Shown one piece after another: positions 1 to 11,837 of a DNA stretch of 64,000 nt. Source of the stretch: Chrysoperla carnea (lineage: Eukaryota > Arthropoda > Insecta > Neuroptera > Chrysopidae); assembly GCF_905475395.1 (NCBI RefSeq), contig NC_058342.1:25082640-25146639 (forward strand). The letters run 5' to 3'. Within the stretch, counting starts at the first letter, position 1, and the number at the start of each line of letters is the position of its first letter. The position numbers were made by a program, and so were the translations under genes. A model generated the notes under the pieces. The model searched no databases, was not told the origin of the DNA, and worked only from the letters and a program-made list of their open reading frames with translations.

Positions 1-2029
1 TTAAACGAATTTTTAACTTTCTGATAAAAAAAACTACAGTTTTCATCCAGAAAATTAAAAATTTTTATGATATTTATAAACTCTCGAAAACAAAAAATTT
101 TGGAAAATACTTTCGAAAACTTTCGAAAACCAAAACAAATTTCCTTTCGGTCGCCATAATTGTGTTGGTTTTGAAACTTTTCTAATTTATTACAAATAAT
201 GCAAGCACTGGCATTCAACACTTTCTATACAGGGTATTTTAACAACTCAGTCAATTACAATATACATAATATATTTTTAAATATAGGCAAATTTTAGTAC
301 ATAAATATATTAAAAGTAGACAGAAAATATAAATGGTTTAAAATATTGTTTTTTCGACTCGAAAAGAATAATTTTCGACTTAAATTGATGAAAATTATCT
401 TAAAAATGAAATCACACTTTACACTAAAAGATAATTGTATAACCTTTTAAGATTTCAAAACTTTTTTAAAAAACATTGTTGCATGAATTAATTTTTTTCG
501 AATTAATCTTTTGAAACAATATATTTGAGTCAATATAACTTTCTTTAATGCAAATGTCGTGGATTCGAACCCACGTCGACTGCTAGCAACAAAATTTTTT
601 GTGTTAATATTAAAAGCTAGAATTATAGTCTGTACATAGAGGTCGTGTGAAACGAATCAACAATCGAGTTAAACAATTTCTAATTCGTTCGAATTTTAAA
701 CAAAATAAATAATTACGAGATAAAAACAAAGTTAATATGATTACTTGTCCGTGCGGCTTATAAACACTCTATGAAAAAAGTAAGCAACCCAAAATTATAA
801 AACAAAAATAATTTCTACTTGATAAAACAATGCTTACGATATTAATTGTTAGGAAAATTATTTAAAAGAAATGAAATTTCTAAACAAATGAAAGTTACTT
901 AAAAAACTAAAGCAAACAAAACTTAACCTTAAAAAATTTTTGACTTACCAAAAATGAATCATACTATTTTTCAACAAATTTTGTAACTTTATAAACATTA
1001 AGAAATTGTATTCTTGAAAATTGCATTTTACTTTTAACAAAATTATTCTAAACAATTAATTATTTTGATTATAGTGAAAAAAATTACAGTTTTAAAAAAA
1101 AAATTACACTACACTAGGATTATTAACCTCTTATAGCTCTTAATTAATTGTTTTTCCAAAACTCGCGCAACAAAACTGTATAATCATTTGGTTGCGTAAA
1201 AATAAATTTTCCCAATATAAACAAACAGTTTATTACTAATATCATTAATATTTTTGTTCGTCTTAATTAAGTTTTTTATAAAACGAAAATTTAATTACAA
1301 TTATTGTATACAGTATACTGTATGAGTACAGTGTCTTCAATGAGTTTTTTTCTTTTGAAATTTTTTGATCAATTATTAAAAGATAAATTAATAAATAATT
1401 TAAATTTAATTGTTTAACTTTCATTTTAATTTCTTCAAAATAAATACTTTTTTACTTAAATTTCGTGTCATTTGATTCTTAACAACGTCAATCAGATTGT
1501 GAAGATATCAAAACCGATATAAGTAGAGCTAGCTGAAAAGGCCCCAGAGTATTAAAAAATTTGGGGGGCCCATCCAAAAATCACTCGATGTAATAATATT
1601 GTGGAAATGCAAAATAAAAATAAAAGAATTTTGTCGAATAGATTTCTCAAATTATAACAGGGAAAAGTTTTTCAAATTTTTTCGATAACCACTCTTTTTT
1701 GGATACTTTTGGCATTAGGAGCTTCATCGATTTTTCTCTGTTTTTCTCGCCGTTTTTGGGCGCCATATGAATAAGTACTTTTCATTTTCAAACTGTGTGG
1801 CTTATTGCATTCATGCGCTTAGGGAGAAATAAATCACTTATAAATTTTGGATTCAGGATACAACTGAAGTTATTAAAGCCAAAATTGTACTAAAATTATT
1901 TTTGAAAAACGATTTTACCTATTTGAAGTTTCATCCCTGGAAGATAAAGTTTATTGAAAAATATACAGAGTGTCCAGAACAACAATTAAAAAAATTTGGA
2001 AAACGGTTGACCCTGCAGGTCATCCCTGT
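1..2029. other. Non-coding AT-rich stretch
   Basis: No exon-like reading frame, splice-site pair or RNA gene is supported here. A TΨC-arm-like motif occurs near 551-575 on the minus strand, but no cloverleaf can be built around it. Near 230 and 1966 lie short motifs resembling the CAGGGTGTTC-type ends of mariner-like elements seen elsewhere in the window. Confidence 0.6.
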
Positions 2030-2722
2030 AACTTCCCGCTAAGTATTGACTCATAACGTGTAAAAAATTTTATCTATTCTGATGTTATATCCACTCGCAT
2101 TTTATTGTAATTAGATGTGATCTTAGTGTTTGATAAAACACTATTTTTTAAATTTTCAAATCGCAATAACTTTAGAATGAATAAACCGATTTTCACGCGG
2201 TTGGTGACATTCGACGCAGTTTTTGAAGCTTCATGAAGAATCTTTAAGTTTCAATTGATAGAACAAAAAATTTTGAGGTTATTCCGAAAAAACACTTTTT
2301 TGGGTTTTCTTTTGTCAACGATAACTCTTGAACGAATCAACCGATTTTGATCGGTGGTGATCGACGTGGTTTTTTTATGTTGAGAGCTGATTAGTTTTTT
2401 TAATTGATCGATACAGCCGTTTAAAAGTTATTCAAAAAAAACCACTTAAAAAAAATTTTTTTTTTGCAGTTTTTTGAGATTTCTCGAAATCTATCGCATC
2501 GGTCCAAATAGGCCTCAAAATCTAAGTTTGGTCAAGCCCTTTCGAATGGCACCAACCGCGATCAAATCGGACAAGCCGTTCAAAAGTTATGAGAGGTTTA
2601 CATACATCCACACACACTTAGGGAAGCTTCCTGACACCTTAAAACGTCGAGATCTGATGAAAACTCGATTTTGGCAAAACGGGGTGAAAACAATAACTTC
2701 CCTATTTTCTTAGCGGGAAGTT
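2030..2722. mobile_element. Non-autonomous TIR element, about 693 bp
   Basis: The ends carry a perfect 14-bp inverted repeat, AACTTCCCGCTAAG at 2030-2043 and its reverse complement at 2709-2722. The interior has no intact transposase. It contains repeated phrases such as AACGAATCAACCGATTTT and CGTTCAAAAGTTAT. The open frame at 2474-2713 runs into the right TIR and has no recognisable domain. A target-site duplication is not obvious. The superfamily is not assigned. Confidence 0.65.
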
Positions 2723-2819
2723 AAAAATTAACACTAAATACTAAAGATGTAAACTGATGATGACGCTTGATGATGAGTTTGAGCTTCAAATTAGGGTTCC
2801 ACCTAAATAAATAAGAGTT

Positions 2820-3460
2820 ATGTTTAGTGTCAAATTTTAAAAATGAGTGGAAAAAAAAATTTATTAACATCGAAAGTCGATAACTCGAGATATGCGTACT
2901 AAAAGTAATTCCCTAACCTCATTTTTAATAAAACACATAGTAATTATTAATAAACAAACATCCCAAAAATATCTCCAAAGCATCTTTGATATTTTAAATA
3001 GAGCGCGTCCAGCTTTTACAAATAGTCATTTATGAGTGACTCATAAGAAAAATCATTTTCTACTTTTTAGTACAATAAAAGGTTGTCCCTAAAAAGTATT
3101 TTGATTTAAATTGAAAACTAAACGTTTGTACATTAAATATGTTGAAAGCGATGGGAAAATCCGGTCATACTTACCATACAACTGCCTTTTCCTCCCTTTT
3201 ATTTTTTTGAAGTCCTAGTAATCATTTTGGCCCCATCCTGTGCGTGACCCTTTTCATAAAAATTTTTATTTTGCTCTTCGTAAATCAACTTATCACCCCC
3301 TTGTGGCGCCCTTATGGTACAAATTTGTTTTTCTTATTTAACCTTTGTCCGGGGCCCCTAATCAATACGGGGCAGTTAGGCTGTTGTCTTATTCGCCTAA
3401 TGGATAATCCATCACTGAGTGAAACTAAATAAAAGCTTGTAAAAACGTAAATGAACTACT
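2820..3460 (+). repeat. Dispersed repeat, related to 46600-47070
   Basis: Several blocks match a second locus: the AGCTTTTACAAATAGTCA region with TGAGTGACTCAT near 3010-3045, a block containing CTTACCATACA near 3171, and the end block GAAACTAAATAAAAGCTTGT near 3420. In the other copy the first block is one arm of a hairpin at 46738-46890. No coding capacity is recognised. Confidence 0.5.
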
Positions 3461-3805
3461 AAGTACGCTATTAAAAAAATATTTATTTAATAATTTCATG
3501 GACAACATCTTGACAAAAATTATTACAAAAAAAGTAAATTAACGCAGTCTCTTATGGCTGTTTGATTAAAAAAGTGTCCCAAAATAGTACTAAATAAAAT
3601 GACTAGAGTGGCGCTTGTGTAGCAAAAAGGTGTTTGATTTGAACTTCGCTATCCTTCTCTAATAAATTATCTATTAACAGGTACACTTTTGCTACAGCAG
3701 CGCAATCTTTATTTAATACTTTACAACGGACACTTTTTAGATACACAGATGTTGAATAAGTTAGATAAAATACAAAAAAATTTTTATTCAATATATCACA
3801 AAATA

Positions 3806-4103
3806 AATCATTTTTTAAAATGAACAGGTCTATGAATTTTGATTCTTTAATTACAACAATTAATTTAGTTAAAGCACTTTTATCACAGATTGATTGATCA
3901 CAAAAAAAAAAAAAAAAGCATGAAATCGCTCATCGATTTTACGCAATAGACCTTTTCATTTCAATTACGATTGATTATTGTTTCGGACAGACAGTAATAA
4001 GTACGACAAAGCTACAAAATATTTTTTATTCATTATATCACAGTTTTTTAACTAACTGTCCGAAACAAAAGGTAATCATTTTTTAAAATGAACAGGTCTA
4101 TGA
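3806..4103. repeat. 30-bp direct repeats flanking 238 bp downstream of zinc-finger gene 1
   Basis: An identical 30-bp sequence (beginning AATCATTTTTTAAAATGAAC) occurs at 3806-3835 and 4074-4103, ending 7 bp from the stop codon of the neighbouring zinc-finger frame. The spacer contains a homopolymer A run and an inverted pair built on TGTTTCGGACAG (near 3980) and CTGTCCGAAACA (near 4056). A local tandem duplication or a small inserted element would both explain it. Confidence 0.6.
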
Positions 4104-4110
4104 TCGTATT

Positions 4111-5024
4111 TCAATTCTCAAGTAAAACAATTAAGTTCCGATGTTCATGACCTTCAAATTTTCCTTTTTCCGGAAATATTCGATCACATTCATCGCATGA
4201 ATAATGATCTTGTCGTGTATGATTTATTTTATGCTTAATAAAATTAATTTTGAGAGTAAATTCTTGATCACAGATTCGACATTCATACGGTTTACCTCCA
4301 GTATGAACTTTTTTAACATGCCGCCCCAAATTACCTACATTGACGAACGTTTTGTGACAAATTTCACACATATATAACCTTCCGTTGTCGTGAAATCGTC
4401 GTACATGCCGCTCCAAATTACCTAGCTTGACGAATTTTTTATGACAAATTACACATTTCAATGACCTTTCGTTGCCGTGAAATTGTCGTAGATGCCTAAG
4501 TAAATATGAAACCGCCTTGAATTTCTTATCACAAACATCGCATGAATATTGTTCTGAATCTAAGCAATATGTGTTTTTTTGATGAGTTATTAGATAATTT
4601 TTCCGGGCAAAGGTCTGATTACAAATATCACAGACGTGAGAATAAGGTATTGTTTTTCTTAGATGCATTTTCTTAGATGAATTTGACTTATCTTCATTTT
4701 CATCTTGATCTACATCATTTCTCCATTATCATCATTATCTGAATAAATTTCATCACTTTCCGAAGTTTCTTTTGATATTTCATCAATATCTTCTTTAATT
4801 ATCAATTCGGAGTGAATTTGTTCCATTTTACAATTAGTTAAAGTCGAAGAATTTTCGAAATCAGTCTCATTTTGAATAATTTGTTCAGAGTGTAACTGAA
4901 TTTCTACAACTTTCGAATCAAAATTTTCATTCTCATTTGAATATTGTTGTTCAGTTTTAATATTTTTTAGTAACATTTCATCAATTTCTTCTTTAGTTAT
5001 CAATGTTGAATGATTTTTTTCCAT
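4111..5024 (-). pseudogene. C2H2 zinc-finger protein with an apparent one-base frameshift
   Basis: Two adjacent minus-strand frames look like one gene. The upstream frame (ATG at 5022-5024, stop at 4710-4712, 104 codons) encodes an acidic, Ser/Glu-rich N-terminus with one IKTE SUMO-type site. It ends in the acidic tail SDNDDNGE. The downstream frame (4111 to about 4722) continues in the same character, NDVDQDENEDKSNSSKK, then gives six C2H2 fingers. The first finger is degenerate in its second half. The others follow CX2C-X12-HX3-4H with knuckles such as CDVC, CVIC, CEIC, CRIC and CDEC. The frames differ by one base, consistent with a single-base loss within about 4711-4724, and no intron signals lie there. 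Function is probably sequence-specific DNA binding in the nucleus. It could be a young pseudogene, a polymorphism or an assembly error, in which case it is an intact gene of about 300 residues. Confidence 0.7.
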
Positions 5025-5305
5025 TTTTTCCTTGATTTTTTCCAATTTTTACCTTGAAAAGATCATATTTATTGAAAAAGGACCGCCATTACCTCTAATG
5101 GTTTTTATCAAAAAATTTACTGAAATTCAAAAATTATCTTACCTTTAAGTTAAGAATTTATATTCGTTGTCATTCACTTATGTTCTACAAAATTAACATA
5201 GTAATTAGATGAATATTTAATGTCGTTTATCAAAATTATGGATTATTGAAGTTTCGTTACAACTAAATTGCACGTGGGAATCAAAAGAAGTGGCAAAAAA
5301 AAAAC

Positions 5306-5723
5306 CAGTGTTCCCAACTTAGTGGTTTTACTACTAAAACTAGTAGTTTTTATATTTTGTTAGTGGGATTATTTACTTTTTAGTGGCTAGTGGTTTTTAT
5401 TCATTGATGAATCTTAAGAATAGAAATTCTATAGGTAAAAATTGTTTGCAATAGAGTAAAAATGTGTACTCTATTGTTTTTCTATTTTAAATAAAGAACT
5501 GTTTTCATACATATTAATTGAATTTTTATTAACCTAAAGTTATTTGAACATCATCATAAAAATCTAAATAGAATTTCAGAAATATAAGTTTTAAATTTTC
5601 AATTATTTGCTTCATAATAAATTAAAAGTTTTGAATTTTTATTATGGCAGAAGTCTTAGTGGTTTTCTAGTGGTTTTCTATCGTCTGTTTAGTGGGTTTG
5701 AGAATTTAAAGTTGGCAACACTG
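5306..5723. mobile_element. MITE with CAGTGTT(C/G)CCAACTT ends
   Basis: The left end CAGTGTTCCCAACTTAGTGG and the right end TTTAAAGTTGGCAACACTG are imperfect inverted repeats. A-rich runs flank both sides (AAAAAAAC against AAAAAACA), compatible with a duplicated A-rich target of about 8 bp, but too low in complexity to prove it. The interior has repeated AGTGGTTTT and CTAGTGG phrases and no coding potential. A hAT-type origin is possible. Confidence 0.6.
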
Positions 5724-8444
5724 AAAAAACACTATCAACACACTGAGAATGACAGTAATGTTCGTTACTAGGGCTCTACACATTATAAATTATAAAAGTT
5801 AGATCGATCGCCATTTTTATGCTAATGTCAAATAGACAAAATGTTCTCAAATACTATTTTTATGTAAAGTTTTTTAAGCTAATTATTAATATCAATGGTA
5901 CATTTTTATGGAATAAAGTAATATCTCAAACTTACGCGAGATGTGGTACCGAGTGATAAGAGCATCTCGTAAGTAAAATTCGAGTATTTCAAGGTATATG
6001 TTAGTTTGTACATCTCCAGGAAGTTTTAAAATTCACGTAGATTGGGGTAAAGTCAGTTACCATTTTTCTACTAGTGGTGAATTTAAATGGCTGTCTCATC
6101 GTTCAACACTCATTTCAAATAAAGTCGATCTGATATAAATTAAACATAATTCGAACATGTTTTAAATTATCTATCAATTACTTTTAACTTTTCTCTAACT
6201 ATTCCAAAATGTTATTAAAGGCTATTCACAAAGTATGTACGTAACGCTAACTGACAGAGGGGGTTGGTTATTACTTACTGTGGTGAGGTGTGAAATAAGT
6301 AGTAGGGGGGGGGGCTAATGGAAACGTTATATTCGCAGTTTGTTACCAATTTAATTTTAATTTTTGAATTGTTTGTTTTTTGTAAATTTTGATTATTTAT
6401 AGGGAAATTTAGAAATTGTGACGTTATTGGCAGGGAGCATAGCAGGTGGAGGGGAGAGCTAAATCGATTGCAATGCTATTATCTTATAAAATTTTCAATA
6501 AAGCATGGGTTTTATTTAAACTTGTAAATTAATGTAATAAATTAATATACAATCCATAGACATACATGTCTATATGCCATGTAATTATATCTGTAATGTG
6601 TCGTTACTACGGTAACTTCCTGAAATAAAACTCATGTACCAAGTCGAACATTCGCAGGTAGGTTTTCGAAAAGTTGAAATTTAGTGCGAGGTATTTTTTA
6701 AGTGTCCTCTTTATCCTGAAAATAATTTTGTTGTTGTTGATATTTAAATGAATAAAAACAAATCGAAGGATAATTTATATTACTTTATTTATTATATAAA
6801 TTTGAATAAACAAAAATTACAAAATTTTTTTTGTGTGGAATATATATTCATGGAATGTGGTTTTTCCAAACTAATAATTACATAATTGGCACCCATTAGT
6901 TCTTTAATAAAATTAAATTTTAATATTGCTATGAAAAAATTTCACATTTGTGGTATCAGAATAACTGGCTAAACATTTGGCAAAGGGTGATGAGTGCCCC
7001 AGTTTGCGGCGTCGGGAATTTTTCACATGAGTTCAACATCCTAGCTGCTCAAAATCTCGCAACTCTGAGGTCGAGTTACATATTTAAATACTATTTTAAG
7101 TTTAACGAATAAAATATTAGGTTAGCGGTCTTCTGGGTGTTTGGAAAAATAAATTGAGATTTATTTCTCCTCCAGTGAAAACAACTCCATAATATCCCTA
7201 CCTTCAATTTAATTATTCGTTGAGTTAATCTGAGATGTAATAAACAAGATTGTAAACAACATTTCCGTTAAATATTATATATCTATGCGAGCTAACACCC
7301 ATAGGTCTTTTTTATATCGCTAGATAGATTCTTTCTTAGCATTAAAATCTCATAGGATTGTCAGAGAGAATCATTCCATACCCACATTCGAACCCGTTTG
7401 AGATTAGGCGTTTTAATTTTTTGTGAATTTTCCTTCCTGGTAGCTGACTTCATTCAACTCATGTAGTGATCATTTTGTCAAGAGATGTTAGTCGTGCGAA
7501 ACTGACATGCCAATACGATTGCATAAAGCACCATACACACAAAAAGCGGTAATTATAAATTTGTCAAAAAATACTTGAGATCAGAGAGCCCGAAGTTAGT
7601 GATATACTGTTCCTTTCTCCCACCCGTATTTTTTGACGTCTCATCACTTCTGTTCTAGTTTAGCGCATGATACGTTTTAGGGTAACTTTAGATTTAAAAA
7701 TAGTTATTCTGATACCAATTTTTATAAATAATAATTTTTTTCTTTATAAATACATGGAAAAGTAAGCATTTTAGGCGAAATTAGAACAGAGGCAGCAAGA
7801 GTGGTCATAATATGTACTTTTAAAATATTCCTCTTGGTGGTTCGTGTTCGATTATGATCACTCGGATGCTTTAATCGTAAATCATTCGCCTATAGCCTTA
7901 AGAATATGTACAATAATTTTTAAGAACATTTCCAAAATTCTATCGTAATATATTTTCAAAACAAGCAAAAGTTGAGCATCCAAAAATATTAATAATTTTT
8001 ACTTTTTTTAGCGACTTTAATAAAATTATCTATTTTCTCTAAATTGAACCTGCTATTGACGAAAATAGCCAAAAGATTTTCTAACAACTCAATGAATAAT
8101 GGTTTCTGGAATCCTAAAATAGTGCCATCAGTTGATTTTTATCTCAAAGCTTCATTCTGTATAAGAAAAAATTTACAAGTCGCAAGAATCGCAAGAAAAA
8201 TTGCGATTTTTGACTCACGGGAGGGTTGTTCCTTTTTCAAAATGACTTTTTCTGACAAAAAAAAAAAAAAAAAAAAACTTTTGAAGCAGGGAAGGGCGTA
8301 CTCTTTCACACCATAGCTCAGAAACGTTCTTATAGGGTTTTATCTGTTTGTTAAAGTTAGGCGTTTACACAACCAACGCATTCGTGACATCAAAGAACTT
8401 TCCCCAATTTCTTTGACAGTGTAAACAACCTCTTACAAGAACTA
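5724..8444. other. Non-coding AT-rich stretch
   Basis: No supported exon, RNA gene or complete transposon is seen. A run of G lies near 6305-6314 and a long A run near 8258. The open frame at 8044-8316 is made of low-complexity sequence and has no domain. Confidence 0.5.
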
Positions 8445-8712
8445 CAGTGGTCCTTCGGTAATCCGGCTCCTGGCTAATCCGGGGCACCCGGTAATCCCAC
8501 TATTGTTTTTGTATTGAAATATGATTTGTACTTCAGAGTAACATATAGAATCTTATCATTGGATTTGTGATTTGTCGGATTACAACGTACTCTTTTGTAA
8601 AAAAAAAAACTGACGGACTCTAGGGGGTCTTAGGCCGTACTTTATAATCCGACGAATTCGATAGTTCGACACTACCCTGTAAAACGTTTTTCGGATTACC
8701 GGCAGTCCACTG
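8445..8712. mobile_element. Tigger/pogo-type MITE, 268 bp
   Basis: The element begins CAGTGGTCCTTCGGTAATCC and ends CGGATTACCGGCAGTCCACTG, an imperfect inverted repeat of about 22 bp. It is flanked by TA on both sides (8443-8444 and 8713-8714), as expected of the Tc1/mariner/pogo superfamily. The inside has several CCGG-containing copies of the terminal motif (GGCTCCTGGCTAATCCGG, CACCCGGTAATCC) and no coding capacity. Confidence 0.8.
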
Positions 8713-8722
8713 TATTATTATG

Positions 8723-11400
8723 AATCCATTCAATGTCGTTGTAACCAAGTTTGACTGTATTTGCGTATTGAATTTTGAAAATGAACTTAATTAAAAAAAA
8801 AAAAAAAACTAAATTATTCTTATATTAGTTATACAAATAATAATCACATATGGAATATTAAGTTTTAAATATGAGCTTTTGATTGCACAAAAAATTTCAA
8901 TCACGCCATAATTTGCAAATTTTAATCCTTATATACTCTGATATTTTGTTTTATTAAATTTCTAGAAAAATGGATTGAGCTGATTCTGAAATTAAACATA
9001 TTAATTAGTCGTTAAGGAACTCCTTGTAAGGTAATGTAGTTATATCTTGGTGCTCAAAGTGGTACAAATTCTTCGAGTTGTTTACGGATTCTGTAAGTCG
9101 GCAATCTTGTACTGGTAGCATTCACGCTTCTCTTATACCAGTACGAGATATATAGGTTGTTCCATTTTCGATGTTATAATACAATGTAATAACCCGTCTT
9201 AGAGTTGAAATTATTTTTACCTTATTTTCAACTTTGATTATGAATTTCATTATAACTTAAGGATAATTAATTGTAGAGAGGTTTACTTTGTGGAACTCCA
9301 TAATTAGGATAAGAAATAAAATTTTTAATTTACTTTGCTATTTATTATTTTGCACGGTATTTATCTTTTATTTATGAAAGTGGACTTAGCAAAGTATATT
9401 AAAAATTATATTTCTTATCCCATGAGTTAAGGAATATAGACGAAAAATCAAAAAATAAGAAAGCTAAATAATTAATCAAAATTTTCAATTTTACAATATT
9501 TTGAAAATTACTCCAGATATCGAAAAATTGTATTCTTACTTTTCGAATTATTGTCAAGTTTTAATTCACCATCAAAATTGAAAATATATATTTTTTAAGT
9601 TTGTGTCCCCACTACCGTGCTCATACATCCTTAATTAGCCGGGCACAACGGGTTTTTTTTTCAACAAAATCAAGAACAGGAACGACTTCAAATTTTGGTA
9701 GACTTTCCTTATTATATGAAGAATTGGCTGCCAAAACACTAAAATGGCGGCACATTTAAAAATAGAGCTCGAAAATGGAATATCTTTATAAATCAGTTGG
9801 AACCATTTTATCCAACATCGAACGAATTCGATGTAAATTGAATGTTCTAACTTCTTAACCCCACCCTCGAAATAGTTGTATCATTATAAGAAACGCCGTA
9901 TTTATGAAAATTAAGTACGAATTAACATTGTAATGGAAGATCCTTTAGGGCAATAACATCCTGTCAGAACTTACATTTTAATTCGTTTATTTGCTCTCTT
10001 AATATTAAATTGAAAATGGCAGTGAACGATATAAGGCTTATATTATATATATAGATATACAGGATGTTTGAAAAGTCCCGGAACAGTAGCCAAAATTGGA
10101 AAATAATGTTTTAAGGAAAAAAAAAAATGCGTACAAAAATTTTAGAGTTGCATAAATTCTGACCTTGAAGGTAATTTTGACTTGCAATTCAATTAATAGA
10201 TTTTCGTTTGTCCCGTCCACCAATCCGTTAATACGATAACTCAAAAGCGAATATCGAGCTAAAATTTTTATAGCGTACTAAAGCCGTAAAAATTGACGTT
10301 AAGTTCGTAAATGAGCAACCTAAATCAATTGATCATCTTGTAAATCGTAAGAGATAGAACAATAGTTGTTCCTTATAAAAAATAAACAATTTTTGTTTGA
10401 AAAATATATTCTTAAATATCTTTTTTTCCTTTTTTATAATTTTGGAGAAAATGACCACCAAAATTTTTTCCTAAGTTGCGCTCTCACAGGTAACAGTGAT
10501 GTTTACGAAAGAATGATTCAAATAAAACTTTTTGATAAGGAATAACTTTTACATTTAAACTTTTGTCCTATCTTTAACATTTTTCAAGATGAACACTTTT
10601 TCATTTGATTGAAGTTCGAAAAATCGAAAATGTGCACAAATTTTTTTTAATGCATAGTTTCTCTGAGAGGTATACTTTTTTTTATGGAGTTTTTACAACC
10701 TAATAAACAACTTTGAAAAATTTCAAAGATGCATTAATTTTTCTCTTTTAGATATTTAGTTTAATTGTACTACTCTAGATAGACTGTACAAAAATTATTC
10801 TGGTGTTATCGGTACTTTTCTAACACCTGATACATCAGTTTAAAGTTTAAAGAAGCATGTTTATTTATTTTTTTTTTTTAATATAACTCACTCATATTTG
10901 AAAACTTAAAAAATTAAAAGCTTAACTATAGCATACTTATCACTTGAATTCAATTATTTTAAATTACGCTACAAATGTGTGCGTATGCATGATGCGTCAG
11001 CTAACCATCTAAAAAATGCTCTACCTAAATTATGTCAACCGATTTCACCAGAGTGACTACAGCGAATAATAAATATGGCAAATATTTTTATTTATATCAA
11101 TTTTTATGGCTTAGAGATGACATTATCTGAAAAAAAAGATAATTTTATAATTAAAAAAAGAGAAAATATATATGTATATATATTTTCTTTGTTCAAATTA
11201 TTTGCCAAGCGCGTTTTTCCTAAGCGGTACATTTTTAGATTATTCGTCAAACCTAGGCATAATAAGCTTTAAAATGAGGGGTGAATCATGGAATTTGATA
11301 GAGGAATAAGGAAGATAAGGGTAAGACAGAAAAAAAACTAGCTAGAGTAATAATATATAAGATAATGGGGTTTAACCTCCGTTTCTCAGACCACTTCTAT
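8723..11400. other. Intergenic stretch with a hairpin and an old dispersed repeat
   Basis: No exon is supported. Near 8723-8760 is a single pogo-like end (TACAGTCAAACTTGGTTACA on the minus strand). At about 9305-9420 is a hairpin with arms containing GGATAAGAAATAAAATTTTTAA and ACTTTGCT. At about 10190-10580 is a diverged copy of the dispersed family described at 52464-53039, recognised by ACTCAAAAGCGA, GTTCGTAAATGAGCAACCTA, GAGATAGAACAA and TTGTTCCTTATAAAAAATAAAC. Confidence 0.5.
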
Positions 11401-11423
11401 AACAGAGGCCACCCGCATCATTA

Positions 11424-11622
11424 TATTTAATTTTTATTTATTTGTTAAACTTAGTTGGAGTCGGTTACTTCGTTCTTATCCAAGTGACTACAATGTGATC
11501 AATATACCGCCCCATTATCTATATTTGTTCACACTGCCGCTGCCTGGATTCGAACCAGCAACCTCATCCATTAGTCATAACAACTAAACACACCTTTACT
11601 AGCTCGGCTACTGAGCCGGTCA
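11424..11622 (-). repeat. tRNA-derived SINE
   Basis: Read on the minus strand, a tRNA-like head carries an A-box-like CGGCTCAGTAGCCGAGC (about 11601-11618) and a perfect B box GGTTCGAATCC (11546-11556). These are spaced like a pol III internal promoter. The unrelated body follows, and the 3' end is an A-rich tail, AAATAAATAAAAATTAAATA. A full tRNA cloverleaf does not form, so it is not scored as a tRNA gene. It lies just downstream of zyxin in the same orientation. A target-site duplication was not found. Confidence 0.65.
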
Positions 11623-11658
11623 GTGGGTGTTTACACCTAGTCTTTTTGGGGAAAGACT

Positions 11659-11775
11659 TACACTCCGCAAAAATAAAAACGCGACACTTTTTATTTCGTT
11701 AAAAAAACTCAATATTTGCAGAAATGTAACTTTGTTATTCTTGGGCCTTTTGGGCTTTACCAGAGCTCATTTTAA
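11659..11775 (+). mobile_element. Tc1/mariner-like terminal fragment
   Basis: CACTCCGCAAAAATAAAAAC followed by GCGACACTTTTTATTTCGTT matches both ends of the more complete element at 30471-30782. Only one end is present. It lies 63 bp or more beyond the zyxin stop codon, so the fragment may be part of the zyxin 3' UTR or mark its limit. Confidence 0.6.
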
Positions 11776-11837
11776 GAGGAATGTGTGGCTAAACAAAAAT
11801 TTAAAAAAGCAGATTTGGGAAAATTACCTTGAATATT

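Noticed and set aside
545-580. tRNA-like TΨC arm (minus strand GGGTTCGAATCCACG)
   Set aside because: The arm does not close with a canonical 7-nt loop and five pairs, and no anticodon arm, D arm or acceptor stem can be built around it.
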